From the NCBI RefSeq assembly GCF_030407765.1, contig NZ_JASDCU010000011.1, positions 89,231 through 153,230 of the forward strand: a stretch of DNA of 64,000 nt, read 5' to 3'. Positions 1 to 8,138 of this stretch are shown here, piece by piece. Positions within the stretch are counted from its first letter, which is position 1, and each line of letters begins with the position of its first letter. The translations under genes were made by a program, and so were the position numbers. The stretch is from Microbacterium sp. APC 3901. Lineage in GTDB: Bacteria; Actinomycetota; Actinomycetes; Actinomycetales; Microbacteriaceae. A model generated the notes under the pieces. It did no database searches. It had not been told where the DNA came from and saw only the letters and a program-made list of their open reading frames with translations.

Positions 1-250
1 CCACGAGTACGCGCGTGCTGATGATGTCCGACAGTGTGGCACCGCTCGCACGCAAGGCTATCTCGAGCGTCTCGACGCAGCGTGCGGCCTGTGCGGAATA
101 GTCACCGGGGGCCGTCGTGGTGCCGTCGTCTTCGAGCGGGCATGCTCCGGCGAAGAAGATGAGTCGAGACCCGGCGGGGGCGGTCGCCGCGTAGGCGTAT
201 GGTGCGGCGGCGAGGTCGGCGGAACGGATGAGTTGGACTACTGAGCTCAT
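1..250 (-). CDS. RidA/YjgF family protein (partial, C-terminus outside window)
   Basis: The N-terminal 83 residues are present and read into the window edge. The pattern (N-terminal VQLIRSADLAAAPYAYA, then LIFFAGACPLE, then a stretch ending TLSDIISTRVLV) matches the RidA/YER057c/UK114 fold. RidA proteins hydrolyse reactive enamines/imines from PLP enzymes; many divergent members are uncharacterised. The active-site arginine expected near residue 105 lies outside the window, so deaminase activity cannot be judged. The ATG start is supported by CAGGAT six bases upstream, a possible -10 of a leaderless mRNA. A strong terminator separates it from qcrB. Family assignment is likely; substrate unknown. 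Confidence 0.75.
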   Translation of the reverse strand, partial: MSSVVQLIRSADLAAAPYAYAATAPAGSRLIFFAGACPLEDDGTTTAPGDYSAQAARCVETLEIALRASGATLSDIISTRVLV

Positions 251-290
251 GTCTCGATCCTGCCACGCGCACATGGGCGGCTCCCGGATG

Positions 291-329
291 CGAAAGGGCC
301 CTGTCCGAGAATCGAACAGGGCCCTTTCG
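291..329 (-). terminator. Intrinsic terminator after qcrB
   Basis: A perfect 14-bp stem (291-304 with 316-329) with an 11-nt loop lies 15 nt beyond the qcrB stop, and before the RidA start. It ends the ctaE-qcrCAB transcript. Confidence 0.85.
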
Positions 330-343
330 GGGGACGGGAGATC

Positions 344-2158
344 TTACTCGCCGTCCTCGGACTTCTTCTTACGAGGCTTCTTCACCGGCTCTGTCGAGAT
401 GACCGTGCTCGGAGTGTTCGCCGTCTCATCGACGTGGGTCTCGCTGACGGTGATCGGAGCGTCCGGAGCACCTGCGCGCTCGTGAGCGCCCTGGATCTCG
501 GCCACTTCGGACTCATCGTTCTGAGCGGTCACGTGATGCTGGTGAGCATCCGCAGCCTCGATCTCGGCCTGGGTGAGGGGCGCGAGACGATCCTCGAAGA
601 ACCAGCGCGAGATGGAGGAGCGCAGGTTCTCGGTCCACGAGATGCGTCCCTTCGCATTGGGGCGCACGACCAGGGGCTCGTAGCCGTCGACATCGATGAG
701 CTTCCAGCGGTCGTACTTGTCGACGGGCTGGTGGACCTCGATGAACTCTCCGCCGGGAAGGCGGACGATACGCCCGGACTCGAAGCCGTGCAGGACGATC
801 TCGCGGTCCTTCTTCTGCAGAGCGAGAGCGATCCGCTTTGCGATGAAGTAGCCGAGAACCGGTCCGACGAACAGCAGCGCCTGAAGCGCGTGGATCACGC
901 CCTCCATCGTGAGCATGAAGTGCGTCGCGATGAGGTCGGACGATGCTGCGGCCCAGAGGACTGCGTAGAAGATGACTCCGGCCACGCCGATGGCGGTGCG
1001 GGTCGCTGCGTTGCGAGGGCGCTGAGCGATGTGGTGCTCACGCTTGTCGCCTGTGACCCACGCCTCGATGAAGGGATAGATCGCGACGAGCACGATGAAC
1101 AGACCGAGAACCACCAGTGGCAGCAGGATTCCGAATGACCAGGTGTGATCGAGGAAGACCACGTCGAGGTTCGACGGCGCCAGTCGCAGCGCACCGTCGG
1201 CGAAACCGATGTACCAGTCAGGCTGGGTGCCTGCCGAGACAGGGGAGGGGTCATACGGGCCGTAGTTCCAGATCGGGTTGATCTGGAAGAACGTCGCGAT
1301 CAGCACGATCGTGCCGAACACGATGAACAGGTAGCCGCCCATCTTCGACATGTACACGGGCATCATCGGGTAGCCGACGACGTTGTCGTTCGTACGGCCG
1401 GGGCCGGCGAACTGCGTGTGCTTGTTGACGATCATCAGCATGAGGTGCACGGCGATGAGGCCGATCACCAGCAGCGGAAGCAGGAGGATGTGCAGCGTAT
1501 AGAGGCGGCCGACGATGGCGGTACCGGGGAACTCTCCACCGAAGAGCAGGAAGGACGTCCAGGTGCCGATCAGCGGGATGCCCTTGATCATTCCGTCGAT
1601 GATGCGCAGGCCGTTTCCCGAGAGCAGGTCATCGGGCAGGGAGTAGCCGGTGAAGCCCTCCGCCATCGCGAGGACGAACAGCACGAAGCCGATCACCCAG
1701 TTGAGCTCGCGAGGCTTGCGGAACGCGCCGGTGAAGAAGACGCGCAGCATGTGCACGCCGATTCCTGCCACGAAGACCAGTGCGGCCCAGTGGTGGATCT
1801 GGCGGACCAGAAGGCCGCCGCGGAGGTCGAACGAGATGTGCAGCGAAGATTCGAGCGCCGCCGACATGGCGATCCCGCGCATCGGGGCATATGCGCCCGT
1901 GTAGTGCGTCTCGACCATGGAGGCATCGAAGAAGAAGGTCAGGAAGGTTCCCGAGAGGAACACGACCACGAAACTCCACAGCGCGATCTCACCCAGCATG
2001 AACGACCAGTGGTCGGGGAAGATCTTGCGACCCAGCTCCTTGACGAAGCCGGAGATGCTGGTGCGCTCATCGATGTAGTTCGACGCGGCGCCGACGAATC
2101 GACCGCCGAGAGGCGCCTTGTTGTCCTTGTCCTCTTTGGACAGCGTTGCGGTGCTCAA
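344..2158 (-). CDS. qcrB: Cytochrome bc1 complex, cytochrome b subunit
   Basis: This is the quinol-oxidising, diheme membrane subunit of the actinobacterial bc1-aa3 supercomplex. It has 604 residues, longer than mitochondrial cytochrome b because of a C-terminal cytoplasmic tail ending in a Lys-rich stretch. The heme-ligand histidines appear in the helices containing RQIHHWAALVFVAGIGVHM and LHILLLPLLVIGLIAVH. The Qo-site motif is PDWY, the actinobacterial form of PEWY. It is the last gene of ctaE-qcrC-qcrA-qcrB. It starts at TTG within a TTGA overlap with the qcrA stop, so it is translationally coupled. It acts in the cytoplasmic membrane, passing electrons from menaquinol to QcrC. Confidence 0.97.
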   Translation of the reverse strand: MSTATLSKEDKDNKAPLGGRFVGAASNYIDERTSISGFVKELGRKIFPDHWSFMLGEIALWSFVVVFLSGTFLTFFFDASMVETHYTGAYAPMRGIAMSAALESSLHISFDLRGGLLVRQIHHWAALVFVAGIGVHMLRVFFTGAFRKPRELNWVIGFVLFVLAMAEGFTGYSLPDDLLSGNGLRIIDGMIKGIPLIGTWTSFLLFGGEFPGTAIVGRLYTLHILLLPLLVIGLIAVHLMLMIVNKHTQFAGPGRTNDNVVGYPMMPVYMSKMGGYLFIVFGTIVLIATFFQINPIWNYGPYDPSPVSAGTQPDWYIGFADGALRLAPSNLDVVFLDHTWSFGILLPLVVLGLFIVLVAIYPFIEAWVTGDKREHHIAQRPRNAATRTAIGVAGVIFYAVLWAAASSDLIATHFMLTMEGVIHALQALLFVGPVLGYFIAKRIALALQKKDREIVLHGFESGRIVRLPGGEFIEVHQPVDKYDRWKLIDVDGYEPLVVRPNAKGRISWTENLRSSISRWFFEDRLAPLTQAEIEAADAHQHHVTAQNDESEVAEIQGAHERAGAPDAPITVSETHVDETANTPSTVISTEPVKKPRKKKSEDGE

Positions 2159-3231
2159 TGGCGCTCCCAGAAGCTCGGGCCGACGGGCTCGGTGAAGTCA
2201 CTGCGTGCGACGAGGTAGCCCTCGTCGTCGACGGTGATGGGCAGCTGCGGCAGCGGACGTGCGGCCGGTCCGAAGATGACCTTGGCGTGATCCGTGACGT
2301 CGAACTGCGACTGGTGACAGGGGCAGAGGAGGTGGTGGGTCTGCTGCTCGTAGAGTGCCACGGGGCATCCGACGTGCGTGCAGACCTTCGAGTACGCGAC
2401 GATGCCGTCGTACGACCAGTCCTTGCGGTCTTCGGCTTCGATGAGCTGCTCAGGGCGCAGGCGCATCATCAGCACGATGGCCTTCGCCTTCTCCTCGAGG
2501 TAGCCGTCATGGTGGCTGAGCTCGGCGAGGTCCTCGGGGATCACGTGGAACGCGGATCCGAGGGTGACATCCGCTGCGCGGATCGGCGTGCCGTCGGGAT
2601 CGCGGACGAGGCGCTGACCCTTCTCCCACATGGTGTGCTTCAGCAGCGTCACCGGGTCGCCCGCGGTGGGGTCGTCGGGGGTGCTGTGCGGAGCGAGACC
2701 GCGGAAGAGCGTCACGCCGGGGATGATCGAGGCCACGATCGCAGCGAACAGCGAGTTGCGGATCATCGTGCGGCGTCCGAAACCGGACTCCTCGTTCGCC
2801 GTGGCGAACGCCTCGACGACGGCCTCTCGCGTCGAGTCCTTGCCCCGGGTGGGGTGGCGGTGCTCGATGTGCTCCTTGTCGCTCATCAGCGCCTTGGACC
2901 AGTGGATCGCGCCGATGCCGATCGAGAGAAGCGCGAGCGCGATTCCCAGACCGATGAAGAGGTTGTTCTGACGGATGTCGATGAGCGCGCCGCTCTCGAT
3001 GGGGAAGAGCATGTAGGCGGCGACCGCCCAGATGCTTCCTGCCAGCGAGAGATAGAACAGGGTGTAGACCGTGCGCTCCGCAGCCTTCTCAGCGCGCGGG
3101 TCCTTGTCGGTCATCCGCGCGCGGTGCGGCGGCAGCCCCGGGTTCTGCACGGGATCGCTGACTGCGACACCCAGCCCTGGAGAGGGCTGGTAGGCCCTGT
3201 CAAGAGCCTGCGAGTCGTCGTCGTGTGCCAT
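2155..3231 (-). CDS. qcrA: Cytochrome bc1 complex, Rieske iron-sulfur subunit
   Basis: This 358-residue protein carries the [2Fe-2S] cluster that accepts electrons from menaquinol at the Qo site. The cluster-binding boxes CTHVGC (from residue 284) and CPCH (303-306) are intact. The N-terminal half has three hydrophobic segments, as expected for actinobacterial Rieske proteins, which are larger than the single-span mitochondrial type. It starts at ATG 36 nt after the qcrC stop and overlaps qcrB by four bases. Cluster ligands and gene order make the call secure. Confidence 0.97.
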   Translation of the reverse strand: MAHDDDSQALDRAYQPSPGLGVAVSDPVQNPGLPPHRARMTDKDPRAEKAAERTVYTLFYLSLAGSIWAVAAYMLFPIESGALIDIRQNNLFIGLGIALALLSIGIGAIHWSKALMSDKEHIEHRHPTRGKDSTREAVVEAFATANEESGFGRRTMIRNSLFAAIVASIIPGVTLFRGLAPHSTPDDPTAGDPVTLLKHTMWEKGQRLVRDPDGTPIRAADVTLGSAFHVIPEDLAELSHHDGYLEEKAKAIVLMMRLRPEQLIEAEDRKDWSYDGIVAYSKVCTHVGCPVALYEQQTHHLLCPCHQSQFDVTDHAKVIFGPAARPLPQLPITVDDEGYLVARSDFTEPVGPSFWERH

Positions 3232-3267
3232 GGTGCTCCTCGTACGTTCCTCTTCGATGAATAAGCG

Positions 3268-4071
3268 TCAGTTGGACTTCGCCGTGATCCACACGGTGAT
3301 GGCGACGAGCGCGCCGATTCCGAAGATCCAGACGAACAGGCCCTCGGAGACGGGACCGAGCGAACCGAGCGAGAAACCGCCGATCTGCACGGACTGCTGC
3401 TGATAGAGCAGAGCCGAGATGATGTCGCGCTTGTCTTCGTCCGACAGGTTCATGTCGCCGAAGACGGGCATGTTCTGGGGGCCCGTGACCATGGCCGCGT
3501 ACATGTGCAGTGCGCTGGTCTCGGTGATCGCCGGGGCGTACTTGCCCTCGGTGAGAGCGCCACCGGCTGCTGCCACGTTGTGGCACATCGCGCAGTTCAC
3601 GCGGAACAGCTCGGCGCCGTTGGCGACGTCTCCGCCACCGTCGAGGATGTGATCCTCGGGGAAGGTGGGACCAGGAGCCGACTCCTGGACGAAGGAGGAG
3701 ATCGCGAGGATCTGCTCCTCGGTGAACTGCGGCTCCTTCTGGGGAGCCTGCGGTCCCTGCATCTGCAGCGGCATGCGCCCCGTCGACAGCTGGAACTCGG
3801 TCGCGAGTTCGCCGACGCCGTAGAGGCTCGGTCCGTTCGCAGTCCCCTGCAGATCGAGACCGTGGCAGGTGGCGCAGTTCGCCGTGAACAGCTTCTCGCC
3901 GTCCTCGACCGTGAGCGTGCTCGCAGCAGTGGTCTGGGTGTCGGTCGCAGCGAAGGCTGCGGACGTTCCGGCATATACCGCGCCGGTGATCATGAGGCCT
4001 GCTCCGATGAGCGCTGCCGCAGCCAGTGGGCTGCGACGGCCATTCGAACGGCGCTTCTTCTCTCGTGCCAT
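3268..4071 (-). CDS. qcrC: Cytochrome bc1 complex, diheme cytochrome c subunit
   Basis: QcrC is the membrane-anchored diheme cytochrome c that hands electrons straight to cytochrome aa3, replacing soluble cytochrome c in actinobacteria. The 267-residue product has an N-terminal Arg/Lys-rich segment and transmembrane helix (about residues 15-40), heme motifs CATCH at 66-70 and CAMCH at 160-164, and a C-terminal transmembrane helix. The chosen ATG gives the MAREKKRR N-terminus; the open frame continues upstream through ctaE but only as an overlap. It lies 20 nt after ctaE in the same operon. Confidence 0.97.
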   Translation of the reverse strand: MAREKKRRSNGRRSPLAAAALIGAGLMITGAVYAGTSAAFAATDTQTTAASTLTVEDGEKLFTANCATCHGLDLQGTANGPSLYGVGELATEFQLSTGRMPLQMQGPQAPQKEPQFTEEQILAISSFVQESAPGPTFPEDHILDGGGDVANGAELFRVNCAMCHNVAAAGGALTEGKYAPAITETSALHMYAAMVTGPQNMPVFGDMNLSDEDKRDIISALLYQQQSVQIGGFSLGSLGPVSEGLFVWIFGIGALVAITVWITAKSN

Positions 4072-4091
4072 CTCGGGGATCAGCTCCGCTC

Positions 4092-4745
4092 TTATTTCAG
4101 GAAGTAGATAACGACGAACAGCACGATCCAGACGACGTCGACGAAGTGCCAGTAGTAGGACACCACGATCGAGGACGTCGCCTCTTTGTGCCGGAAATTC
4201 TTGACGGCGTATGCACGCCCGATGACCAGGAGGAACGCGATCAGACCACCGGTGACGTGCAGGGCGTGGAAGCCTGTCGTGATGTAGAACGCCGATGCGT
4301 AGGAGTCTGCGCTGATCGGCATTCCCTCGGCGACGAGCGTCGCGTACTCCCAGACCTGACCGGCGACGAAGATCGAGCCGAGTGCGAAGGTGAGGAAGAA
4401 CCACTCGACCATGCCCCAGCCGAACAGGCGTCGACGGCCCGCGCCGTTCTTCAGTCCCTTGGCGAGGCGATACGGCTGCAGATCCTCAGCCGCGAACACG
4501 CCCATCTGGCAGGTGAACGAGGAGAGCACGAGGATCGCCGTGTTCACGAACGCGAACGGGACGTTCAGCAGCTCTGTGCGGTCGGCCCAGAGCTCGGGAG
4601 AGGTGCTGCGGAGAGTGAAGTAGATCGCGAAGAGTCCCGCGAAGAACATCACCTCGCTGCCGAGCCACACAATGGTGCCGACAGCTACCGGGTTGGGGCG
4701 CTTGATCGTTCTTGCCGCCGGGGCATACGTCGCTGAGGTCGTCAC
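4092..4745 (-). CDS. ctaE: Cytochrome c oxidase subunit III (aa3-type)
   Basis: Subunit III of the aa3 terminal oxidase, 217 residues with about five hydrophobic segments (for example [18 protein letters not shown] and the C-terminal [12 protein letters not shown]). It is the first gene of the leftward operon ctaE-qcrC-qcrA-qcrB. The GTG start gives an N-terminus like mycobacterial CtaE. No usable Shine-Dalgarno spacing exists; instead CATAAT lies six bases before the GTG, pointing to a leaderless transcript. Subunits I and II are not in the window. Confidence 0.94.
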   Translation of the reverse strand: MTTSATYAPAARTIKRPNPVAVGTIVWLGSEVMFFAGLFAIYFTLRSTSPELWADRTELLNVPFAFVNTAILVLSSFTCQMGVFAAEDLQPYRLAKGLKNGAGRRRLFGWGMVEWFFLTFALGSIFVAGQVWEYATLVAEGMPISADSYASAFYITTGFHALHVTGGLIAFLLVIGRAYAVKNFRHKEATSSIVVSYYWHFVDVVWIVLFVVIYFLK

Positions 4746-4757
4746 CCTTCCATTATG
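4746..4757 (-). promoter_or_regulatory. Leaderless -10 box of the ctaE-qcrCAB operon
   Basis: CATAAT (4757-4752, minus strand) is followed by six bases and then the GTG of ctaE. The -35 region is weak (GAGAAT at 17-bp spacing). Confidence 0.5.
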
Positions 4758-4813
4758 GCCGATCCGCGGGCATGATTCTCGCACCGGAGGGGCGGTTTTC
4801 ACCCTCGATCGAC

Positions 4814-4832
4814 TTAGGTGACCCTAAGAAAA
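4814..4832. promoter_or_regulatory. Candidate DtxR/IdeR iron box between ctaE and trpD
   Basis: The site contains the inverted repeat CTTAGG-TGAC-CCTAAG (4813-4828). Aligned by eye to the DtxR/IdeR consensus TTAGGTTAGCCTAACCTAA, positions 4814-4832 match at 14 of 19. It sits about 68 bp upstream of ctaE and 105 bp upstream of trpD. Control of the heme- and Fe-S-rich respiratory operon by iron would make sense but is inferred. Confidence 0.4.
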
Positions 4833-4924
4833 CGCTGCGAATCCTCGGTGAATACGCGGGAAACGAGGGAAGCTGCGCGCCCACGTCCGTGTCGGGAAGA
4901 ATCTGCACGTTTTCCCGGCGCCGA

Positions 4925-4930
4925 TAGGAT
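4925..4930 (+). promoter_or_regulatory. Leaderless -10 box of trpD
   Basis: TAGGAT is seven bases before the trpD ATG, with no Shine-Dalgarno between them. Confidence 0.5.
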
Positions 4931-4937
4931 CGCACAC

Positions 4938-6002
4938 ATGGCTGATTCCCTGACCTGGTCCGACGTGCTCACCACTCTTCTGGAGCGTCGCGATCTCAGC
5001 GTCTGGGAGTCGACCTGGGCGATGCGGCAGATCATGCGCGGCGACGTCACCGAGGCGCAGCTCGCAGGCTTCCTCGTCGCTCTCCGTGCGAAGGGAGAGA
5101 CGATCGACGAGATCGTCGGCTTCCGAGACGCCATCCTCGAGGCGGCGGTCCCGCTGCCCGTGTCGCCCGACGTCCTCGACATCGTCGGCACCGGCGGTGA
5201 CCGGGTCGGCACGGTCAACGTCTCGACCACCGCAGCGGTCATCATCGGCGCCACCGGAATCCCTGTGGTCAAGCACGGAAACCGGGCCGCCAGCTCGGCC
5301 TCCGGGTCGTCCGACGTGCTGAGCGCGCTCGGATTGGAACTCACCCTCGATCCCGCAGCGGTCGCGTCGATCCTCGACCGCACCGGCATCACCTTCGCAT
5401 GGGCGGGCGCCTTCCACCCCGGCTTCAAGCACGCGGGTGCCGTGCGCGCCGAACTCGGGGTTCCCACTGTCTTCAACATGCTCGGACCGCTCTGCAACCC
5501 TGCGCGGGCGGAGGCGAACGCCGTAGGCGTCGCTCAGCTCGAGCGTGTGCCGCTGATCACGGGTGTGTTCCGCACGCGTGGTGCGACGGCGCTGGTGTTC
5601 CGCGGTGACGACGGCCTCGATGAACTGACGACGACGGGGCACAGCCGCATCTGGGAGGTCACGCGCGGTGACATCCACGAACACGACCTGGATCCTCGTG
5701 ATCTCGGCATCCCGATCGCCGACCTCGCAGATCTGATCGGCGGAACCCCCGATCACAACGCCGCAGTGCTGCGCCGAACCCTTGAAGGCGAGGTGGGGGC
5801 GGTGCGTGACATCGTCCTGCTCAACGCCGCCGCCGGCATCGTCGCGTTCGAGCTCTCTCAGGACGCCACTCAGGTGCAGCGCCCGATCCTCGAGCGCCTC
5901 CGCGAGGGCTACGAGCGAGCAGCTGCCGCGGTCGACGACGGTCGGGCCATCGCCAAACTCGACCAGTGGATCGGCGTGAGTCGCGAGCTCGCGTCGGCGT
6001 AG
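4938..6002 (+). CDS. trpD: Anthranilate phosphoribosyltransferase
   Basis: TrpD transfers phosphoribose from PRPP to anthranilate, the second step of tryptophan synthesis. The 354-residue length is normal. The PRPP-binding motif GTGGD is at about residues 84-88, followed by VNVSTTAA and the anthranilate-contacting KHGNRAASS. No other trp gene is adjacent. TrpD divergent from the qcr/ctaE operon is a known actinobacterial arrangement. The ATG start follows a -10-like TAGGAT by seven bases. A PHP-domain gene begins eight bases after its stop and is probably co-transcribed. Confidence 0.95.
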   Translation: MADSLTWSDVLTTLLERRDLSVWESTWAMRQIMRGDVTEAQLAGFLVALRAKGETIDEIVGFRDAILEAAVPLPVSPDVLDIVGTGGDRVGTVNVSTTAAVIIGATGIPVVKHGNRAASSASGSSDVLSALGLELTLDPAAVASILDRTGITFAWAGAFHPGFKHAGAVRAELGVPTVFNMLGPLCNPARAEANAVGVAQLERVPLITGVFRTRGATALVFRGDDGLDELTTTGHSRIWEVTRGDIHEHDLDPRDLGIPIADLADLIGGTPDHNAAVLRRTLEGEVGAVRDIVLLNAAAGIVAFELSQDATQVQRPILERLREGYERAAAAVDDGRAIAKLDQWIGVSRELASA

Positions 6003-6010
6003 GAACCACG

Positions 6011-6997
6011 ATGGACCCCGTAGCCGCTCTGCTCGAGATCGCCTCGCTGCTCGAGCGCGAACGGGCGTCCCGGTATCGGGCGAAGGCTTTCCGTCAGGCC
6101 GCGGCTATTCTGGCGCAACTGCCGGAGGATGTGCGCGCCGACCCGACGAGGCTGCGTGCGTCGAAGGGGATCGGGGAGTCGACGTTCGCGGTCATCCGCC
6201 AGGCGCAGAGCGGACAAGTGCCCGACTATCTGGTCGAGTTGCGGGGCGACGTCGAGCCGGAGCGGGTGTCCGCGCTGAGAGCGAAGCTGCGCGGGGACCT
6301 GCACGCGCACACTGATTGGTCCGACGGGACCACGCCCATCGCCGTGATGGCGGCGGCGGCCCGATCCCTCGGACACGAATACCAGGCGATCACCGACCAT
6401 TCACCTCGCCTGAGAGTCGCCCGCGGTCTCTCACCCGAGAGGTTGCGCGAGCAGATCCCGCTCGTGCGCGCCGAGTCGGGCGAGGGTTTCACCCTCCTCG
6501 CCGGCATCGAGGTCGACATCCTCGACGACGGTGTCCTCGACCAGGAGGATGCGCTGCTCGGCGAGCTCGACATCGTCGTCGCCTCCGTCCATTCCAAGCT
6601 GCGCATGGAGCCGAGGCCGATGACGGCTCGCATGATCGCGGCCGTCTCGCATCCTCGCGTCAACGTCCTCGGCCACTGCACCGGCCGCCTCGTGCAGGGC
6701 GAACGCGGAACGCGGCCGGAATCCGTCTTCGACGCGGCAGCCGTGTTCGCGGCGTGCGCGGAGAACGGAGTGGCCGTCGAGATCAACTCTCGGCCCGAAC
6801 GTCAGGATCCACCGGACGAGCTGATCGCGATCGCCCTCGACGCCGGGTGCCTCTTCTCGATCGACTCGGATGCGCACGCGCCCGGTCAGCTCTCGCTCCT
6901 CGACCATGGCGCGGAGCGCGCAGAACGGGCCGGAGTGCCGGCATCCCGCATCATCACGACGTGGGGGCTCGACCGGCTGCTCGCCTGGGCGAACTGA
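6011..6997 (+). CDS. PHP-domain metal-dependent phosphohydrolase with PolX-like N-terminus
   Basis: The 328-residue protein has an N-terminal helical region (about 1-80) resembling the 8-kDa/HhH part of family-X DNA polymerases (LRASKGIGESTFAVIRQ). It is joined to a PHP domain (about 93-328). PHP metal-binding features are visible: HAH at 98-100, TDHSPR, GIEVDIL, ASVHS, GHCTGR and SDAHAPG. The nucleotidyltransferase palm of bacterial PolX is missing, so this is not a polymerase. PHP domains cleave phosphoesters, including DNA 3' ends and histidinol phosphate; the N-terminal DNA-binding-like part favours a nucleic-acid role, which is inference. It begins eight bases after trpD. Confidence 0.85.
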   Translation: MDPVAALLEIASLLERERASRYRAKAFRQAAAILAQLPEDVRADPTRLRASKGIGESTFAVIRQAQSGQVPDYLVELRGDVEPERVSALRAKLRGDLHAHTDWSDGTTPIAVMAAAARSLGHEYQAITDHSPRLRVARGLSPERLREQIPLVRAESGEGFTLLAGIEVDILDDGVLDQEDALLGELDIVVASVHSKLRMEPRPMTARMIAAVSHPRVNVLGHCTGRLVQGERGTRPESVFDAAAVFAACAENGVAVEINSRPERQDPPDELIAIALDAGCLFSIDSDAHAPGQLSLLDHGAERAERAGVPASRIITTWGLDRLLAWAN

Positions 6998-6998
6998 G

Positions 6999-7934
6999 TC
7001 AGCCGTCGATCGTCGCGATCGCAGCGACGGCGCGGGTCATGGAGCCCCCGAGGTTCCACTTCTCCGCGAGCTCGTTCGCGGCGTCGACCTCGGCCGGGTC
7101 GAGCGGTCGGAGGGGGTCGCTCGGCGGCATGATGTCGAGATCGGGAGCGACGGCCACGACAGTCGGGGCGACATCGAGGTAGTCCGCCGCGGCGAGGATC
7201 TTCGCGCGGACTCCCGCGCTCATGCCCTCTCCTGCGTCGGCCGCCTGTCGAATGCCGGCCAGGTCGCCATGCGCTTGCAGAAGCGTGGCCGCGGTCTTCT
7301 CGCCGACGCCCGCGACGCCGGGCAGGCCGTCGGACGCATCGCCGCGCATCGTCGCGAAGTCGGCGTACTGGCCGGGCAGCACGCCGTACTTGGCCACCAC
7401 GACGGCATCCGTGACGATCTCGAGGTTGCTCATTCCCCGAGCCGTATAGACGACCCGGATGTTCCTCGAGTCGTCGACGAGCTGGAACAGATCCCGATCG
7501 CCCGTCACGATGTCGACCGGCATGGTCGCGTGTGTCGCGAGCGTGCCGATGACGTCATCGGCCTCGTGTTCGGCGACGCCGATGATCGGGATGCCGAGCG
7601 CAGCGAGCGTCTGACGGATCAGCGGTATCTGGGCCTCCAGCGGGTCCGGAACCTCTTCGACGTCGGGCCCGGCGGGAACGACCTCGACGACTCGATGCTC
7701 CTTGTAGCTCGGAATCAGATCGACGCGCCACTGGGGTCGCCAGTCGTCGTCCCAGCACGCGACCACGTGGGTCGGTTCGTACAGTGTGACCAGCTTCGCG
7801 ATGATGTCCAGCAGCCCGCGCGCGGCGTTGATGGGGGAGCCGTCGGGAGCCGTGACCTTGTCGGGCACTCCGTAGAAGGCGCGGAAGTAGAGGCTTGCGG
7901 TGTCGAGCAGGAGAAGCTTGTCGGCGCGGGGCAT
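6999..7934 (-). CDS. 5'-3' exonuclease (FEN/PolA N-terminal domain family)
   Basis: A stand-alone 311-residue homologue of the 5'-nuclease domain of DNA polymerase I. Metal-binding acidic clusters are present: LLLDTASLYFRAFYG at the N-terminus, then CWDDD, AEHEADDVIGTL, TGDRDLFQLVDD and the helix-three-turn region MRGDASDGLPGVAGVGEKTA. Such proteins remove RNA primers or flaps. It converges with the PHP gene, with one base between the stops. CAGACT lies six bases before the ATG, a possible leaderless -10, inside the small palindrome CAGACAGTCTG. The position next to rpsA is where polA often sits in actinobacteria. Confidence 0.9.
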   Translation of the reverse strand: MPRADKLLLLDTASLYFRAFYGVPDKVTAPDGSPINAARGLLDIIAKLVTLYEPTHVVACWDDDWRPQWRVDLIPSYKEHRVVEVVPAGPDVEEVPDPLEAQIPLIRQTLAALGIPIIGVAEHEADDVIGTLATHATMPVDIVTGDRDLFQLVDDSRNIRVVYTARGMSNLEIVTDAVVVAKYGVLPGQYADFATMRGDASDGLPGVAGVGEKTAATLLQAHGDLAGIRQAADAGEGMSAGVRAKILAAADYLDVAPTVVAVAPDLDIMPPSDPLRPLDPAEVDAANELAEKWNLGGSMTRAVAAIATIDG

Positions 7935-8138
7935 GCAGACAGTCTGTCAGCGCGGTGAACGCGGATGGTATCGAGTCCGTCATATCGCGCTGTGATCTGA
8001 TAGCCTTGATTGTCACTCGTGGCGTGCCTATGCATGCCCGCGTGGCAGAAACCAAATCAATCGCTGCAGAGCTCGTCATCGGTCGTGCGCGACCGGAGCC
8101 TTCAGCCCGAGTCTCCATTCACAAGGACAACCCACTAC

